Below are positions 1 through 6,636 of a stretch of DNA of 15,963 nucleotides, piece by piece. Source of the stretch: Myxococcales bacterium. Its GTDB lineage: Bacteria > Myxococcota_A > Bradymonadia > Bradymonadales > Bradymonadaceae. The position numbers and the translations under genes were made by a program. Below the pieces are notes generated by a model. That model was not told the DNA's origin. It worked only from the letters and a program-made list of their open reading frames with translations, and did no database searches. The stretch's first letter is position 1; every line of letters starts with the position of its first letter. Location: assembly GCA_007120915.1 (NCBI GenBank), contig SKMT01000509.1, positions 1 to 15,963 of the forward strand, read 5' to 3'.

Positions 1-15
1 CTCCTGCACGGCTTC

Positions 16-72
16 CCTCCCCGGATTCGCCGGGGAGGTGCCGTAGCGTCAGCGAAGGCGGAGGGGCCCCTC
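16..72. repeat. Hairpin plus palindrome, REP-like intergenic element
   Basis: A perfect 9-bp inverted repeat (cctccccgg at 16-24, ccggggagg at 30-38) encloses a 5-base loop. About 20 bases further on, gaggggcccctc (61-72) is a perfect 12-base palindrome. The element lies just downstream of the minus-strand Cys-rich lipoprotein gene, which stops at 88. It has no T-run in either direction, so it is not a classic intrinsic terminator. The layout (GC-rich hairpin, short linker, second GC-rich palindrome) resembles REP/BIME-type dispersed elements, but a single copy cannot prove dispersal. It could also stabilise the 3' end of the upstream transcript. Confidence 0.4.
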
Positions 73-87
73 GCACACCAGAAGCAA

Positions 88-1236
88 TCAACACTCCAAC
101 CCGTCCTCACCAGAGTCCGCGTCGACACACAGGTTGCTGTCTTCCCCGCAGATCTCGTCTCCGGAGCAGTCGTCGTTGCAGGTGCACGCCGACTCACACT
201 CCAGATCTTCGTTGCATCCCTGGTCGGCCGGGCACTCCGCCGATGAGCGGCACTCCACGTCCGGGTCCGGCTCGCAGTAGTCGAGCCCGGAGCACAGGTA
301 GCCCGCCGCACAGTCGTCGTCATCGCTGCAACTCTGCTCACAGGAGGCGTCCACGCAGATCTGGCCGGGGGAGCAATCACCGCTGGAGTAGCACTGGATG
401 AACTCGCAGATGCCGTTTCGGCACCACTCGCTCGATCCACAGTCGGCGTTGTCGTCGCAGGTCAGGATGCACTGGCCGTCGACGCACCGCTCATCGTCGG
501 CGCAGTCGGCGTTGAACACACAGCTTTCGGCTTCCGCCGTGCACTGCCCATCGACACACACGTCGTTGCCACTGCAATCGTCGGAGACGACACATTCGCC
601 GCTGTCCGCCTCGTCGATGCACTCGAACACCTCGCAGACTTCACCGGACTCGCACTGGCCGTCGTCAACGCACTCCGCATCATTCGGGGGCTCGCAGAAG
701 TTGTTCTCGCACCGCTCGCCGGTCTCACAGTCCTGGGCGGTCACACACTCCAGATCGCCGCCGGCCTGACAGGTTCGGGGCTGATCGCCGTCGCGCTCGG
801 GCACACACTGGGGATTGTCCGTCGTGGAGTCCGGGTTGTCCGGATCCATCGGATCGACGCACTCAAAGTTGCTGGGGCAGTCATGATTATCCTGACAGGG
901 GCTGCCGCAGACGGTCTCATGGGGATTGTCACTGTCATCGAGAAAGCCCACACAAAGCGCTCCCTCCTCGCTGCAGTCCTGGGGGCCTTCGCAGGCCTGA
1001 CACAGCCCGGCGCTTCCACGCTCGTCGGTGTCTTCGGACTGACAGGTGTTGTTCAGACAGATGTCGGTGCCGTCACACTCCAGATCGCTGAAGCACTCCG
1101 CGCCATCGCTGAACGGATCATGAGGGCTGGTATCGTTGTCATCCGGATCTCCTCCCGACACCACCAGGCAGGCCGGCAAAAACACCAGTGCCATCAGCAC
1201 AGCCATCAAACTGGTTATCTTCGTCTTGTTGCGCAT
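88..1236 (-). CDS. Cysteine-repeat-rich secreted lipoprotein (382 aa)
   Basis: Predicted surface lipoprotein of unknown function. The start at 1236 is chosen because AGGAGG lies 6 bases upstream and translation then opens with a textbook signal peptide: MRNK, a hydrophobic run, and lipobox LPAC with the lipidated Cys at residue 23. An in-frame extension to 1290 would put 18 polar residues before the signal. The mature part is acidic (many Asp, Glu) and has 52 further cysteines. From residue 48 these fall into a strikingly regular C-x5-C-x5-C-x4/5-C repeat: 48-65, then eight near-continuous copies from 164 to 347, with looser copies at 79-144 and 351-370. Such tandem small disulfide-rich modules are common in Myxococcota exported proteins and are often labelled Dickkopf N-terminal Cys-rich or EB-like modules. 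They suggest a rigid, extracellular, disulfide-bonded rod. No catalytic motif is visible. It diverges from the next lipoprotein gene, which suggests related surface roles but not a shared pathway. Confidence 0.88.
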   Translation of the reverse strand: MRNKTKITSLMAVLMALVFLPACLVVSGGDPDDNDTSPHDPFSDGAECFSDLECDGTDICLNNTCQSEDTDERGSAGLCQACEGPQDCSEEGALCVGFLDDSDNPHETVCGSPCQDNHDCPSNFECVDPMDPDNPDSTTDNPQCVPERDGDQPRTCQAGGDLECVTAQDCETGERCENNFCEPPNDAECVDDGQCESGEVCEVFECIDEADSGECVVSDDCSGNDVCVDGQCTAEAESCVFNADCADDERCVDGQCILTCDDNADCGSSEWCRNGICEFIQCYSSGDCSPGQICVDASCEQSCSDDDDCAAGYLCSGLDYCEPDPDVECRSSAECPADQGCNEDLECESACTCNDDCSGDEICGEDSNLCVDADSGEDGLEC

Positions 1237-1540
1237 CTCGTGCCTCCTGCTGGTCATCACAATTGGGGGGCGAACTGAATTCGCCGGCAAGATTTCCGTC
1301 TCGAGCTGTCAGGTGATTCGACGCCAACTCCCATCAGTTTATTCAACTGTCAATCGCAACCCAAGCTCGCCGCCGATCCTACGGAACTGACTGATATCGG
1401 CGCCTTTGACTCCCCCACCCCCTTTCGTTACTCTTCGCAGGTCGGAAGCGGTAATTTGGACCTTTCCGCGATCCATTGACAACACCACCTACAGTCCACG
1501 CAACACGCTCAACCCCCCAAATAAAGCGACGGTTTTTGCC
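1237..1540. other. Divergent intergenic region between two lipoprotein genes
   Basis: About 300 bases without a gene, containing the promoters for both divergent lipoproteins. Two weak candidates are visible. On the minus strand, TTGGGT (1359-1364) and TAAACT (1336-1341) have a 17-base spacer and point to the Cys-rich gene. On the plus strand, TTGACT (1406-1411) and TACTCT (1429-1434) have a 17-base spacer and point to the acidic lipoprotein. A perfect TTGACA at 1476-1481 has no matching -10 at the right distance. None is strong, and no hairpin or riboswitch fold is evident. Confidence 0.4.
1243..1248 (-). promoter_or_regulatory. Shine-Dalgarno AGGAGG that sets the lipoprotein start
   Basis: Read on the minus strand, AGGAGG is followed by 6 bases (cacgag) and the ATG at 1236. 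It fixes the start of the Cys-rich lipoprotein at the methionine of the signal peptide. Confidence 0.8.
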
Positions 1541-3700
1541 ATGAGTACGTTCTTGAAATCCTGCCCGGTCTCGCTCCGGCATATCGCCCCGGCACTGGTT
1601 CTACTTTTCGCCGCCACCCTGGTATTCGCGTGCGGCGAAGAGGGCGGCATCGGGGGCGTGGACAGCGGTGATCTGGAGATCCAGCCCGACCCACTGCAGT
1701 TTCCCGACACTGCCATCAACACCACCCGAACAGAGCAGTTGGAGTTCATCAACGAAGGCGACAGCGACATCAGCCTGACCAACATGTCGCTGGAGGAAAA
1801 CCCCTATGAAGAAGGGCGTTATGACGTCTTCAATATCGTCGACCGCGAAGACGGCGACGAGCTGCAAGTGACCACCGACAACGACAACGCAAACCCCAAA
1901 ATCATCGAGGTCGAATACACCCCCGAGGCCAGCGAGCCATACAGCGCTCAGCTTAGCTTCGACACCAACATCTCCAACGAACCGACCGTCGACATTGCCA
2001 TCACCGCCGACCCGCCGGAACCGGAGATGATCGCCCCCTCTTCCATCGACTTTGAGCGCGTCCCCGAGGGATCGACCCAAGGCGTGACCGCCGAGATCGA
2101 GAACATCGGTAACGCCGAACTGGTCATGGACAACATCCACATCGGCGTGGGCGAAAACGACTTCGACGTAGAGTTCCCCACTCCCCTGGAGCTGGTGGAC
2201 ACCGACGATCTGAGCTCCGAAGAGCAGGAGGCCATCGACGCCCTTCCCGAAGAAGCCGAATACGCTCCCCCTTTCCTGGACGAAGACGAGATCCCGGAGT
2301 GGCTCGAAGAGATCGAGCCCGGTGAAAGCGGAATGGTTCGCGTCTACTTCACCGCTCCCAGCGACAGCTTCCAGCGCGGCGAGTTGCACCTGGTGACCAA
2401 CGACCCCGGCGCCCAGCCCTATGAGGCGGTCAACCTGATCGCCAACAGCGAAGCGCCCTGCCTGGAGGTCGTCGGCGGTGAAGTCGACTTCGGCCCCGCC
2501 GCCCTGGCCAACTCCACCCAGCAGACGGTCACGCTGAACAACTGCTCGGCGAGCACCACCACCGAGGTCTACGGCATTGAGCTGGGCGACATCGACGACT
2601 ACGACCCCGATGACGCCTCCCATGACTTCGACGCCGACGCCGATATCCGCTTTGATCTGGACGAAAACTCGCTGCCCGCGGAGCTGCGCGGTGAAACCCC
2701 GGACGCGGAGCCCGAAAACCAGCTCGGCCCCGGTGAGTCGATCAGCATCCTCGTCAGCTACACTCCCGAACAGGAGCAGGTCGACGAGGCGTTCATGAAA
2801 CTCGAAAGCAACGACGACGCCTCTCCGCTTTATGTGCCGGTCACCGGAGAAGGTGTCGACCGCGAATGCCCCGTCGCCATCGCACAGGCGCGAAACGCCG
2901 ACGGCGGCGCCTGGAGTGACATGGAAGTCACCGGCGTTCCCCTCGACGAGATCGAATTCGACGGATCCGAGTCCTGGATCCCCGACCCCGACAACCCGGA
3001 CTCCGAAGACCCGGACGGCGAAATCAGCTACGAGTGGTCCGTCACCGACCTGCCCCAGGGCTCGAACGCCCAGTTCGATGACCCCTCCGCCGGTGAAACT
3101 GTGCTCCCCACCGACATCGCCGGGATCTTCACCGCCGAGCTGATGGTCTACGACCAGTACGGCATCGGCTCCTGTGACCCGGCGCGCATCGACCTGGTGA
3201 TTCTTCCCGAGTCCGACATCCACGTCGAACTGACCTGGGATGTCCCGGCCGCCGAAGACGGTGTCGGTGTCGACCTCGACCTTCACTACCTGCATCCCAA
3301 CGGCAACTGGAGCGAAGCTCCCTGGGGTATCTACTACGCCAACACCATGCAGGACGACGACTGGGGCGACGGCAGCGACGTCTACCTGGACATCGACAGC
3401 CTCACCGGCGCTGAGCCCGAGAACATCTATCACAGCGACCCCGACCCCGCCTACGACTACTCGGTGGGCGTGTACTACTTCGGTGACCCCGTCAACTACG
3501 GCGCCACCGACGCCCGGGTGCGCATCTACCTGAACAACGCGCTGATGTTCGACGACGAGCAGCGCTTCGAGAACGCCGGCACCAACGTGCCCAACGAAGG
3601 TGACTTCTGGCACGTCGGTGACGTGGTCGTCGACGGTGGGCTGACCTTCGACTCCGAAATTGGTCAGTTCTACGACGACGCCGGCTTCCCCGACGAGTGA
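1541..3700 (+). CDS. Acidic lipoprotein with ASH/choice-of-anchor-D repeats, PKD-like and DUF2135-like domains (719 aa)
   Basis: Predicted outer-surface lipoprotein. The ATG at 1541 is chosen because it opens a signal peptide (MSTFLKS, then a hydrophobic stretch) ending in LVFAC, with the lipid Cys at residue 31. No good Shine-Dalgarno is visible, and an upstream in-frame TTG at 1406 would only add a non-signal leader. The mature chain holds three immunoglobulin-like ASH (ASPM-SPD2-Hydin) type modules at about 44-157, 160-302 and 307-438, each opening with a P-x-x-x-F/DF strand and an E/L-x-N-x-G-like turn. A PKD-like domain follows at about 443-555 (DGSES, SYEWSV, YDQYG). The C-terminal domain (559-699) has the LTWD...DLDLHYLHP signature of DUF2135/YfaP-like domains. 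It is extremely rich in Asp and Glu. Cys pairs 307/335 and 443/545 recur in the paralogue at 4099-6096. This suggests a surface adhesin or structural protein; no enzymatic motif is visible and the true function is unknown. Confidence 0.88.
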   Translation: MSTFLKSCPVSLRHIAPALVLLFAATLVFACGEEGGIGGVDSGDLEIQPDPLQFPDTAINTTRTEQLEFINEGDSDISLTNMSLEENPYEEGRYDVFNIVDREDGDELQVTTDNDNANPKIIEVEYTPEASEPYSAQLSFDTNISNEPTVDIAITADPPEPEMIAPSSIDFERVPEGSTQGVTAEIENIGNAELVMDNIHIGVGENDFDVEFPTPLELVDTDDLSSEEQEAIDALPEEAEYAPPFLDEDEIPEWLEEIEPGESGMVRVYFTAPSDSFQRGELHLVTNDPGAQPYEAVNLIANSEAPCLEVVGGEVDFGPAALANSTQQTVTLNNCSASTTTEVYGIELGDIDDYDPDDASHDFDADADIRFDLDENSLPAELRGETPDAEPENQLGPGESISILVSYTPEQEQVDEAFMKLESNDDASPLYVPVTGEGVDRECPVAIAQARNADGGAWSDMEVTGVPLDEIEFDGSESWIPDPDNPDSEDPDGEISYEWSVTDLPQGSNAQFDDPSAGETVLPTDIAGIFTAELMVYDQYGIGSCDPARIDLVILPESDIHVELTWDVPAAEDGVGVDLDLHYLHPNGNWSEAPWGIYYANTMQDDDWGDGSDVYLDIDSLTGAEPENIYHSDPDPAYDYSVGVYYFGDPVNYGATDARVRIYLNNALMFDDEQRFENAGTNVPNEGDFWHVGDVVVDGGLTFDSEIGQFYDDAGFPDE

Positions 3701-3721
3701 TCGGGTTCCTTACCGGGTTCC

Positions 3722-3762
3722 AACGGCCGGAGCGCCATCTTCGCTCCGGCCGTTTTTTGTTC
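3722..3762 (+). terminator. Rho-independent terminator
   Basis: A perfect 13-bp stem (aacggccggagcg, 3722-3734, paired with 3742-3754) has a 7-base loop and is followed by TTTTTT and a T-rich tail. It lies 21 bases after the stop codon of the first acidic lipoprotein and closes that transcript. Confidence 0.93.
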
Positions 3763-3795
3763 TTCTTGTTCCGTTCGTTGAGTCCTGACACCTCG

Positions 3796-3811
3796 AAGGT
3801 CGTGAGGTCGT
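3796..3811 (-). repeat. Two inverted octamers related to the downstream array
   Basis: Two adjacent 8-mers, aaggtcgt (3796-3803) and gaggtcgt (3804-3811), are reverse complements of acgacctt and acgacctc. The second is an exact complement of the octamer at 3879-3886. They are the opposite-orientation partner of the array at 3839-3902. Confidence 0.55.
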
Positions 3812-3838
3812 CAAAATCAAGACGCTTCGAAACATTCC

Positions 3839-3902
3839 AAGACCCCACAACCTCAAGACCCCACAACCTCAAGACCCCACGACCTCAAGACCCCAAGACC
3901 CG
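3839..3902 (+). repeat. Degenerate tandem octamer array (8 units of 8 bp)
   Basis: Eight back-to-back octamers alternate between aagacccc and acaacctc/acgacctc: aagacccc, acaacctc, aagacccc, acaacctc, aagacccc, acgacctc, aagacccc, aagacccg. It can equally be read as a 16-bp unit repeated four times with drift. The plus strand is almost free of T and low in G, so the two strands are strongly asymmetric. It lies between a terminator and a strong promoter, outside any coding region. Confidence 0.85.
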
Positions 3903-3955
3903 CGGCTCTGAGGATCGGACCGACTACTGATGATCACACTGATTCAACTCTGAAA

Positions 3956-3984
3956 TTGACGACGACAGCACCGATCCCTATAAT
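3956..3984 (+). promoter_or_regulatory. Near-consensus sigma70-type promoter
   Basis: TTGACG (3956-3961) and a perfect TATAAT (3979-3984) are separated by exactly 17 bases. Transcription would start near 3991 and give a leader of about 108 bases before the second acidic lipoprotein. This is the best promoter match in the window. Confidence 0.8.
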
Positions 3985-4027
3985 CTGGGCGCCGTTTCTG
4001 GAAATTGTCCGTCCTGGAAGATTCATA

Positions 4028-4099
4028 ATGGCCGCGCGCTTGCGCGATGCTGACGGATTTCCGGATCGTATTCGTTGCCGATTGCTCATGAGGACTTAA
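4028..4099 (+). CDS. Possible 23-codon leader peptide (upstream ORF)
   Basis: A short ORF opens at ATG 4028 with GGAAG seven bases upstream. It ends in TAA at 4097-4099, and the last A of that stop is the first A of the lipoprotein ATG (TAATG). This gives the layout expected for translational coupling. The peptide starts MAARLRDADG, ends RLLMRT, and carries six Arg among 23 residues. It sits wholly inside the leader made by the promoter at 3956-3984, and the GAGGA that would serve the lipoprotein lies inside its last codons. No homologue is recognised. It may be chance, since a 23-codon ORF is not rare. Confidence 0.4.
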   Translation: MAARLRDADGFPDRIRCRLLMRT

Positions 4100-6096
4100 T
4101 GATGAGAAGCTCGAAAGCCATGTTCATTACCACGAAAAAATACTCGGTTCTGCTGGCAATGGCGGCAGTGATGAGCTTTGCGGCAATGGGCTGCAGTGAT
4201 GGTGACATCACTGGTACCGCCAACCCCAATCTGGTCGTCGAACCATCGCCGGTGATCTTCGCCGGTGGTCAGTACGACCATAACACCTTCGAGATCCGCA
4301 ACGACGGGGATGACACCCTCCGGCTCAGCGACATCGAGCTGACCAACGACGATCCCGACGCTCCCTTCGCCAAAGATGAATCCTTCCGGGAGTGGCCTAC
4401 CAGCATCGACATCGACCCCACCGATTCGATCGTGCTCGCCGTCGAATACGACCCGCCGGAAGGGGAAGTCGAACACTCCGGCTCCGTGAGCATGAGCCAC
4501 AACGACAACGACATCGAGGGCGACAAGGTCATCGGACTCGAAACCGATGCCGCCGACGCCGACCTGTTCGTCAATCCCTCGCCGGTGAACTTCCAGCAGA
4601 CTCCCGCCGGCTCTTCGGACTGGCAGGTCGTTGAAATCCAGAACATCGGCTCCGGAACCATCGACGTCGACGACGTCTCCATTACCGAGGGCGACAACTA
4701 CTACTCGGTCTCCTTTTTCGACGACCGTAACTCCGATGGCACCGTCCCCTCCTCCGAAGACGATGTCGACGCCCCGGTGACCACCTCCCTGACCGCCGAC
4801 GGCGGCGACGTGCTGTTTGCACGGGTGCTGTTTGAGCCGGACACAGAAGATCCCATCACCGGAACCATGACCGTCAACTACGACGGCACCGAATCGAAGA
4901 CCGTCGATCTGATCGGCAACAGCGGCGACGCCTGCCTGGAAGTCTCCGACGAAGATGGGCTCGACTTCGGGCCGGCCGCGCTCAATGACACCACCTTCCA
5001 GACGATGACGCTGCGCAACTGCTCACCGGAAGCGGACCTGACGATCAGCGATCTCTCCATCTCCGATGATGGTGGCGGCGTCTACTCCATCGACGACGCC
5101 GACCTGCCCGGCAGCCTCCCCGACAGCAACCTCGAGCTCAGCCCCGGAGAGACCACAACCACCCTCGTGGGCTTCACCCCCACCGAGGAGACCAGCTACA
5201 GCGGTGAGCTGACCATCAGCAGTGACGACTCTCAGCGTCCCCAACTGGACATCCCGATCTCCGGCGAAGGCGTCGACGCCGACTGCCCGGTCGCCGAAAT
5301 CGCCGGCTCGCTTCCCGGCGGCGCTCCCTCCAATCCCCTCGGTGCGGGCAACCAGGACATTGTGGAGCTCTCCTCGGACGGCTCTCATGACCCCGATGGC
5401 ACCGACCTGTCGTACGAATGGGCCGTCATCAGCCGCCCCGCCGGCTCTCAGGCCGAAATCGAACCTTCCCACACCGACCCCAACCCCGAATTCGAAGTCG
5501 ACATCGTCGGTCACTTCCAGATTGAGCTGATCGTCTACGACGAATACGGCCTGGCCAACTGTGAGCCTGCGATCCTCGAAATCGATGCCACCCCCACCGG
5601 GGACATCCACGTCCAGCTTGTCTGGAGCGCTCCCCAGGTCGATGAGCAAGGCGGACCCGACCCGGCCGCCGGATTCGGAACCGACCTGGACATCCACTAT
5701 GTCCACCAGGACACGATGTGGGGTGAAACCGACTCCGTGTACTGGCGCTATCCCTCTCACGACTGGGGCGCCCATGGCGAGGCTGACCTCGACATCGACG
5801 ACCTCTACGGCTCGGACCCCGAAAACATCAACCACAGCGATCCGATGGACGGTGGTTTCTACCGCGTTGGCGTCCACTACTACTGCGACAACAACTACGG
5901 ACCGGCTGACGCCACCGTTCGCATCTACTTTGACGACTCCCTGGAGTTTGAAGAAACGGAGCGGATGGAAGCGACCGACCACTTCTGGCACACCGCTGTG
6001 ATTCAGTGGGATGCGATGGACCCCGGCATCGACTTTGTCGATGACTACAGTGAAAGCATCAGCGACCTGTCCAGTTGCGGGAACACCGGATTTTGA
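4099..6096 (+). CDS. Acidic lipoprotein with ASH/choice-of-anchor-D repeats, PKD-like and DUF2135-like domains, paralogue (665 aa)
   Basis: Paralogue of the preceding acidic lipoprotein, with the same domain order. GAGGA (4090-4094) precedes two adjacent ATGs, at 4099 and 4102; either is possible, and 4099 overlaps the stop of a short upstream ORF. The signal peptide (MFITTKKYS then a hydrophobic run) ends AAMGC with lipid Cys at residue 32. ASH-like modules lie at about 41-150, 153-274 and 279-392. A PKD-like domain covers about 396-496 (SSDGSHDPDG, SYEWAV, YDEYG). The DUF2135-like domain covers about 503-637 (LVWS...DLDIHYVH). Shared with the first copy are DFGPAAL, CPVA, DWG, DPENI.HSDP, VRIY and FWH, plus Cys pairs 279/308 and 396/488 that probably form disulfides. 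It has its own promoter and terminator, so it is a separate transcription unit. It is a likely surface structural or binding protein; function unknown. Confidence 0.88.
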   Translation: MMRSSKAMFITTKKYSVLLAMAAVMSFAAMGCSDGDITGTANPNLVVEPSPVIFAGGQYDHNTFEIRNDGDDTLRLSDIELTNDDPDAPFAKDESFREWPTSIDIDPTDSIVLAVEYDPPEGEVEHSGSVSMSHNDNDIEGDKVIGLETDAADADLFVNPSPVNFQQTPAGSSDWQVVEIQNIGSGTIDVDDVSITEGDNYYSVSFFDDRNSDGTVPSSEDDVDAPVTTSLTADGGDVLFARVLFEPDTEDPITGTMTVNYDGTESKTVDLIGNSGDACLEVSDEDGLDFGPAALNDTTFQTMTLRNCSPEADLTISDLSISDDGGGVYSIDDADLPGSLPDSNLELSPGETTTTLVGFTPTEETSYSGELTISSDDSQRPQLDIPISGEGVDADCPVAEIAGSLPGGAPSNPLGAGNQDIVELSSDGSHDPDGTDLSYEWAVISRPAGSQAEIEPSHTDPNPEFEVDIVGHFQIELIVYDEYGLANCEPAILEIDATPTGDIHVQLVWSAPQVDEQGGPDPAAGFGTDLDIHYVHQDTMWGETDSVYWRYPSHDWGAHGEADLDIDDLYGSDPENINHSDPMDGGFYRVGVHYYCDNNYGPADATVRIYFDDSLEFEETERMEATDHFWHTAVIQWDAMDPGIDFVDDYSESISDLSSCGNTGF

Positions 6097-6127
6097 TCGG
6101 TCCGCGCTGAACTGATCCCTTGAATCG

Positions 6128-6173
6128 CGCCGCCGCACGTCGTAGCACCGACGTGCGGCGGCGTTTCTTTTTC
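6128..6173 (+). terminator. Rho-independent terminator
   Basis: A perfect 15-bp GC-rich stem (6128-6142 with 6149-6163) around a 6-base loop is followed by tttctttttc. It lies 31 bases after the second acidic lipoprotein and insulates it from kal. Confidence 0.93.
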
Positions 6174-6210
6174 GCTTCACAAACTTGTTTCCTCCACAAG
6201 AAGGTGTGTG

Positions 6211-6609
6211 ATGAACTCGAACGAGGTGATGATTCGACAGCGTATCGGCATGGAGCAGGCCCATTATGCCGGAAACCTCGTCGATGGAGCCTTCGTGCTC
6301 AAGCTGTTCGGCGACGTGGCCACCGAACTTCTGATCCGCCACGATGGCGACGAGGGGCTGTTTCGCGCCTACGACTCCGTGGAGTTTCTCGCCCCCGTGA
6401 CCGCCGGTGATTATCTGGAGGTCACCGCAACGATCACCTCCGTGGGCAACACCAGCCGCCAGATGGAATTCGTCGCCCGCAAGGTCATCGAGTTGACCGG
6501 CGATCCCGACAACCCCTCCCAGGCGAGGGTGCTCGACGAACCGGTGGTCGTCTGTCGTGCCTCCGGCACCTGCGTGGTCCCCCTGGACAAACAGCGCAAC
6601 GCCAACTGA
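6211..6609 (+). CDS. kal: 3-aminobutyryl-CoA ammonia-lyase (hotdog fold)
   Basis: Removes ammonia from L-3-aminobutyryl-CoA to give crotonyl-CoA (EC 4.3.1.14), a late step of lysine fermentation. The 132-residue protein has the length of the family and its hallmark N-terminal block, RIGMEQAHYAGNLVDGA at 11-27. It continues with LFGDVATELLIRHDGDEGLF (32-51), VEFLAPVTAGDYLEV (57-71) and GNTSRQMEFVARKVI (79-93), typical of the small hotdog-fold enzymes. The ATG at 6211 is preferred over the overlapping GTG at 6208 because AAGAAGG lies 6 bases upstream. kce follows 27 bases later on the same strand and makes the substrate of this enzyme, so a two-gene operon is likely. The upstream lysine aminomutase and dehydrogenase genes are not in the window. 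Confidence 0.9.
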   Translation: MNSNEVMIRQRIGMEQAHYAGNLVDGAFVLKLFGDVATELLIRHDGDEGLFRAYDSVEFLAPVTAGDYLEVTATITSVGNTSRQMEFVARKVIELTGDPDNPSQARVLDEPVVVCRASGTCVVPLDKQRNAN

Positions 6610-6636
6610 CTCTACTGCCAGCTTTCATCTTCCATC

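Noticed and set aside
1476..1481. Perfect TTGACA upstream of the first acidic lipoprotein as a promoter
   Set aside because: No -10-like hexamer lies 16-18 bases downstream. The next AT-rich stretch is nearly 40 bases away, too far.
1601..3613. A 670-codon open frame on the minus strand inside the first acidic lipoprotein gene
   Set aside because: It lies wholly antisense to a gene with a signal peptide and recognisable domains. Its Val/Asp/Gly-rich translation is the mirror of GAC/GAA/GTC-rich codons on the plus strand, and it shows no family motif. Similar antisense frames at 5023-6342 and 9127-10803 are rejected for the same reason.
3839..3902. CRISPR array
   Set aside because: The units are only 8 or 16 bp and directly abut each other, with no unique spacers and no cas genes in the window.
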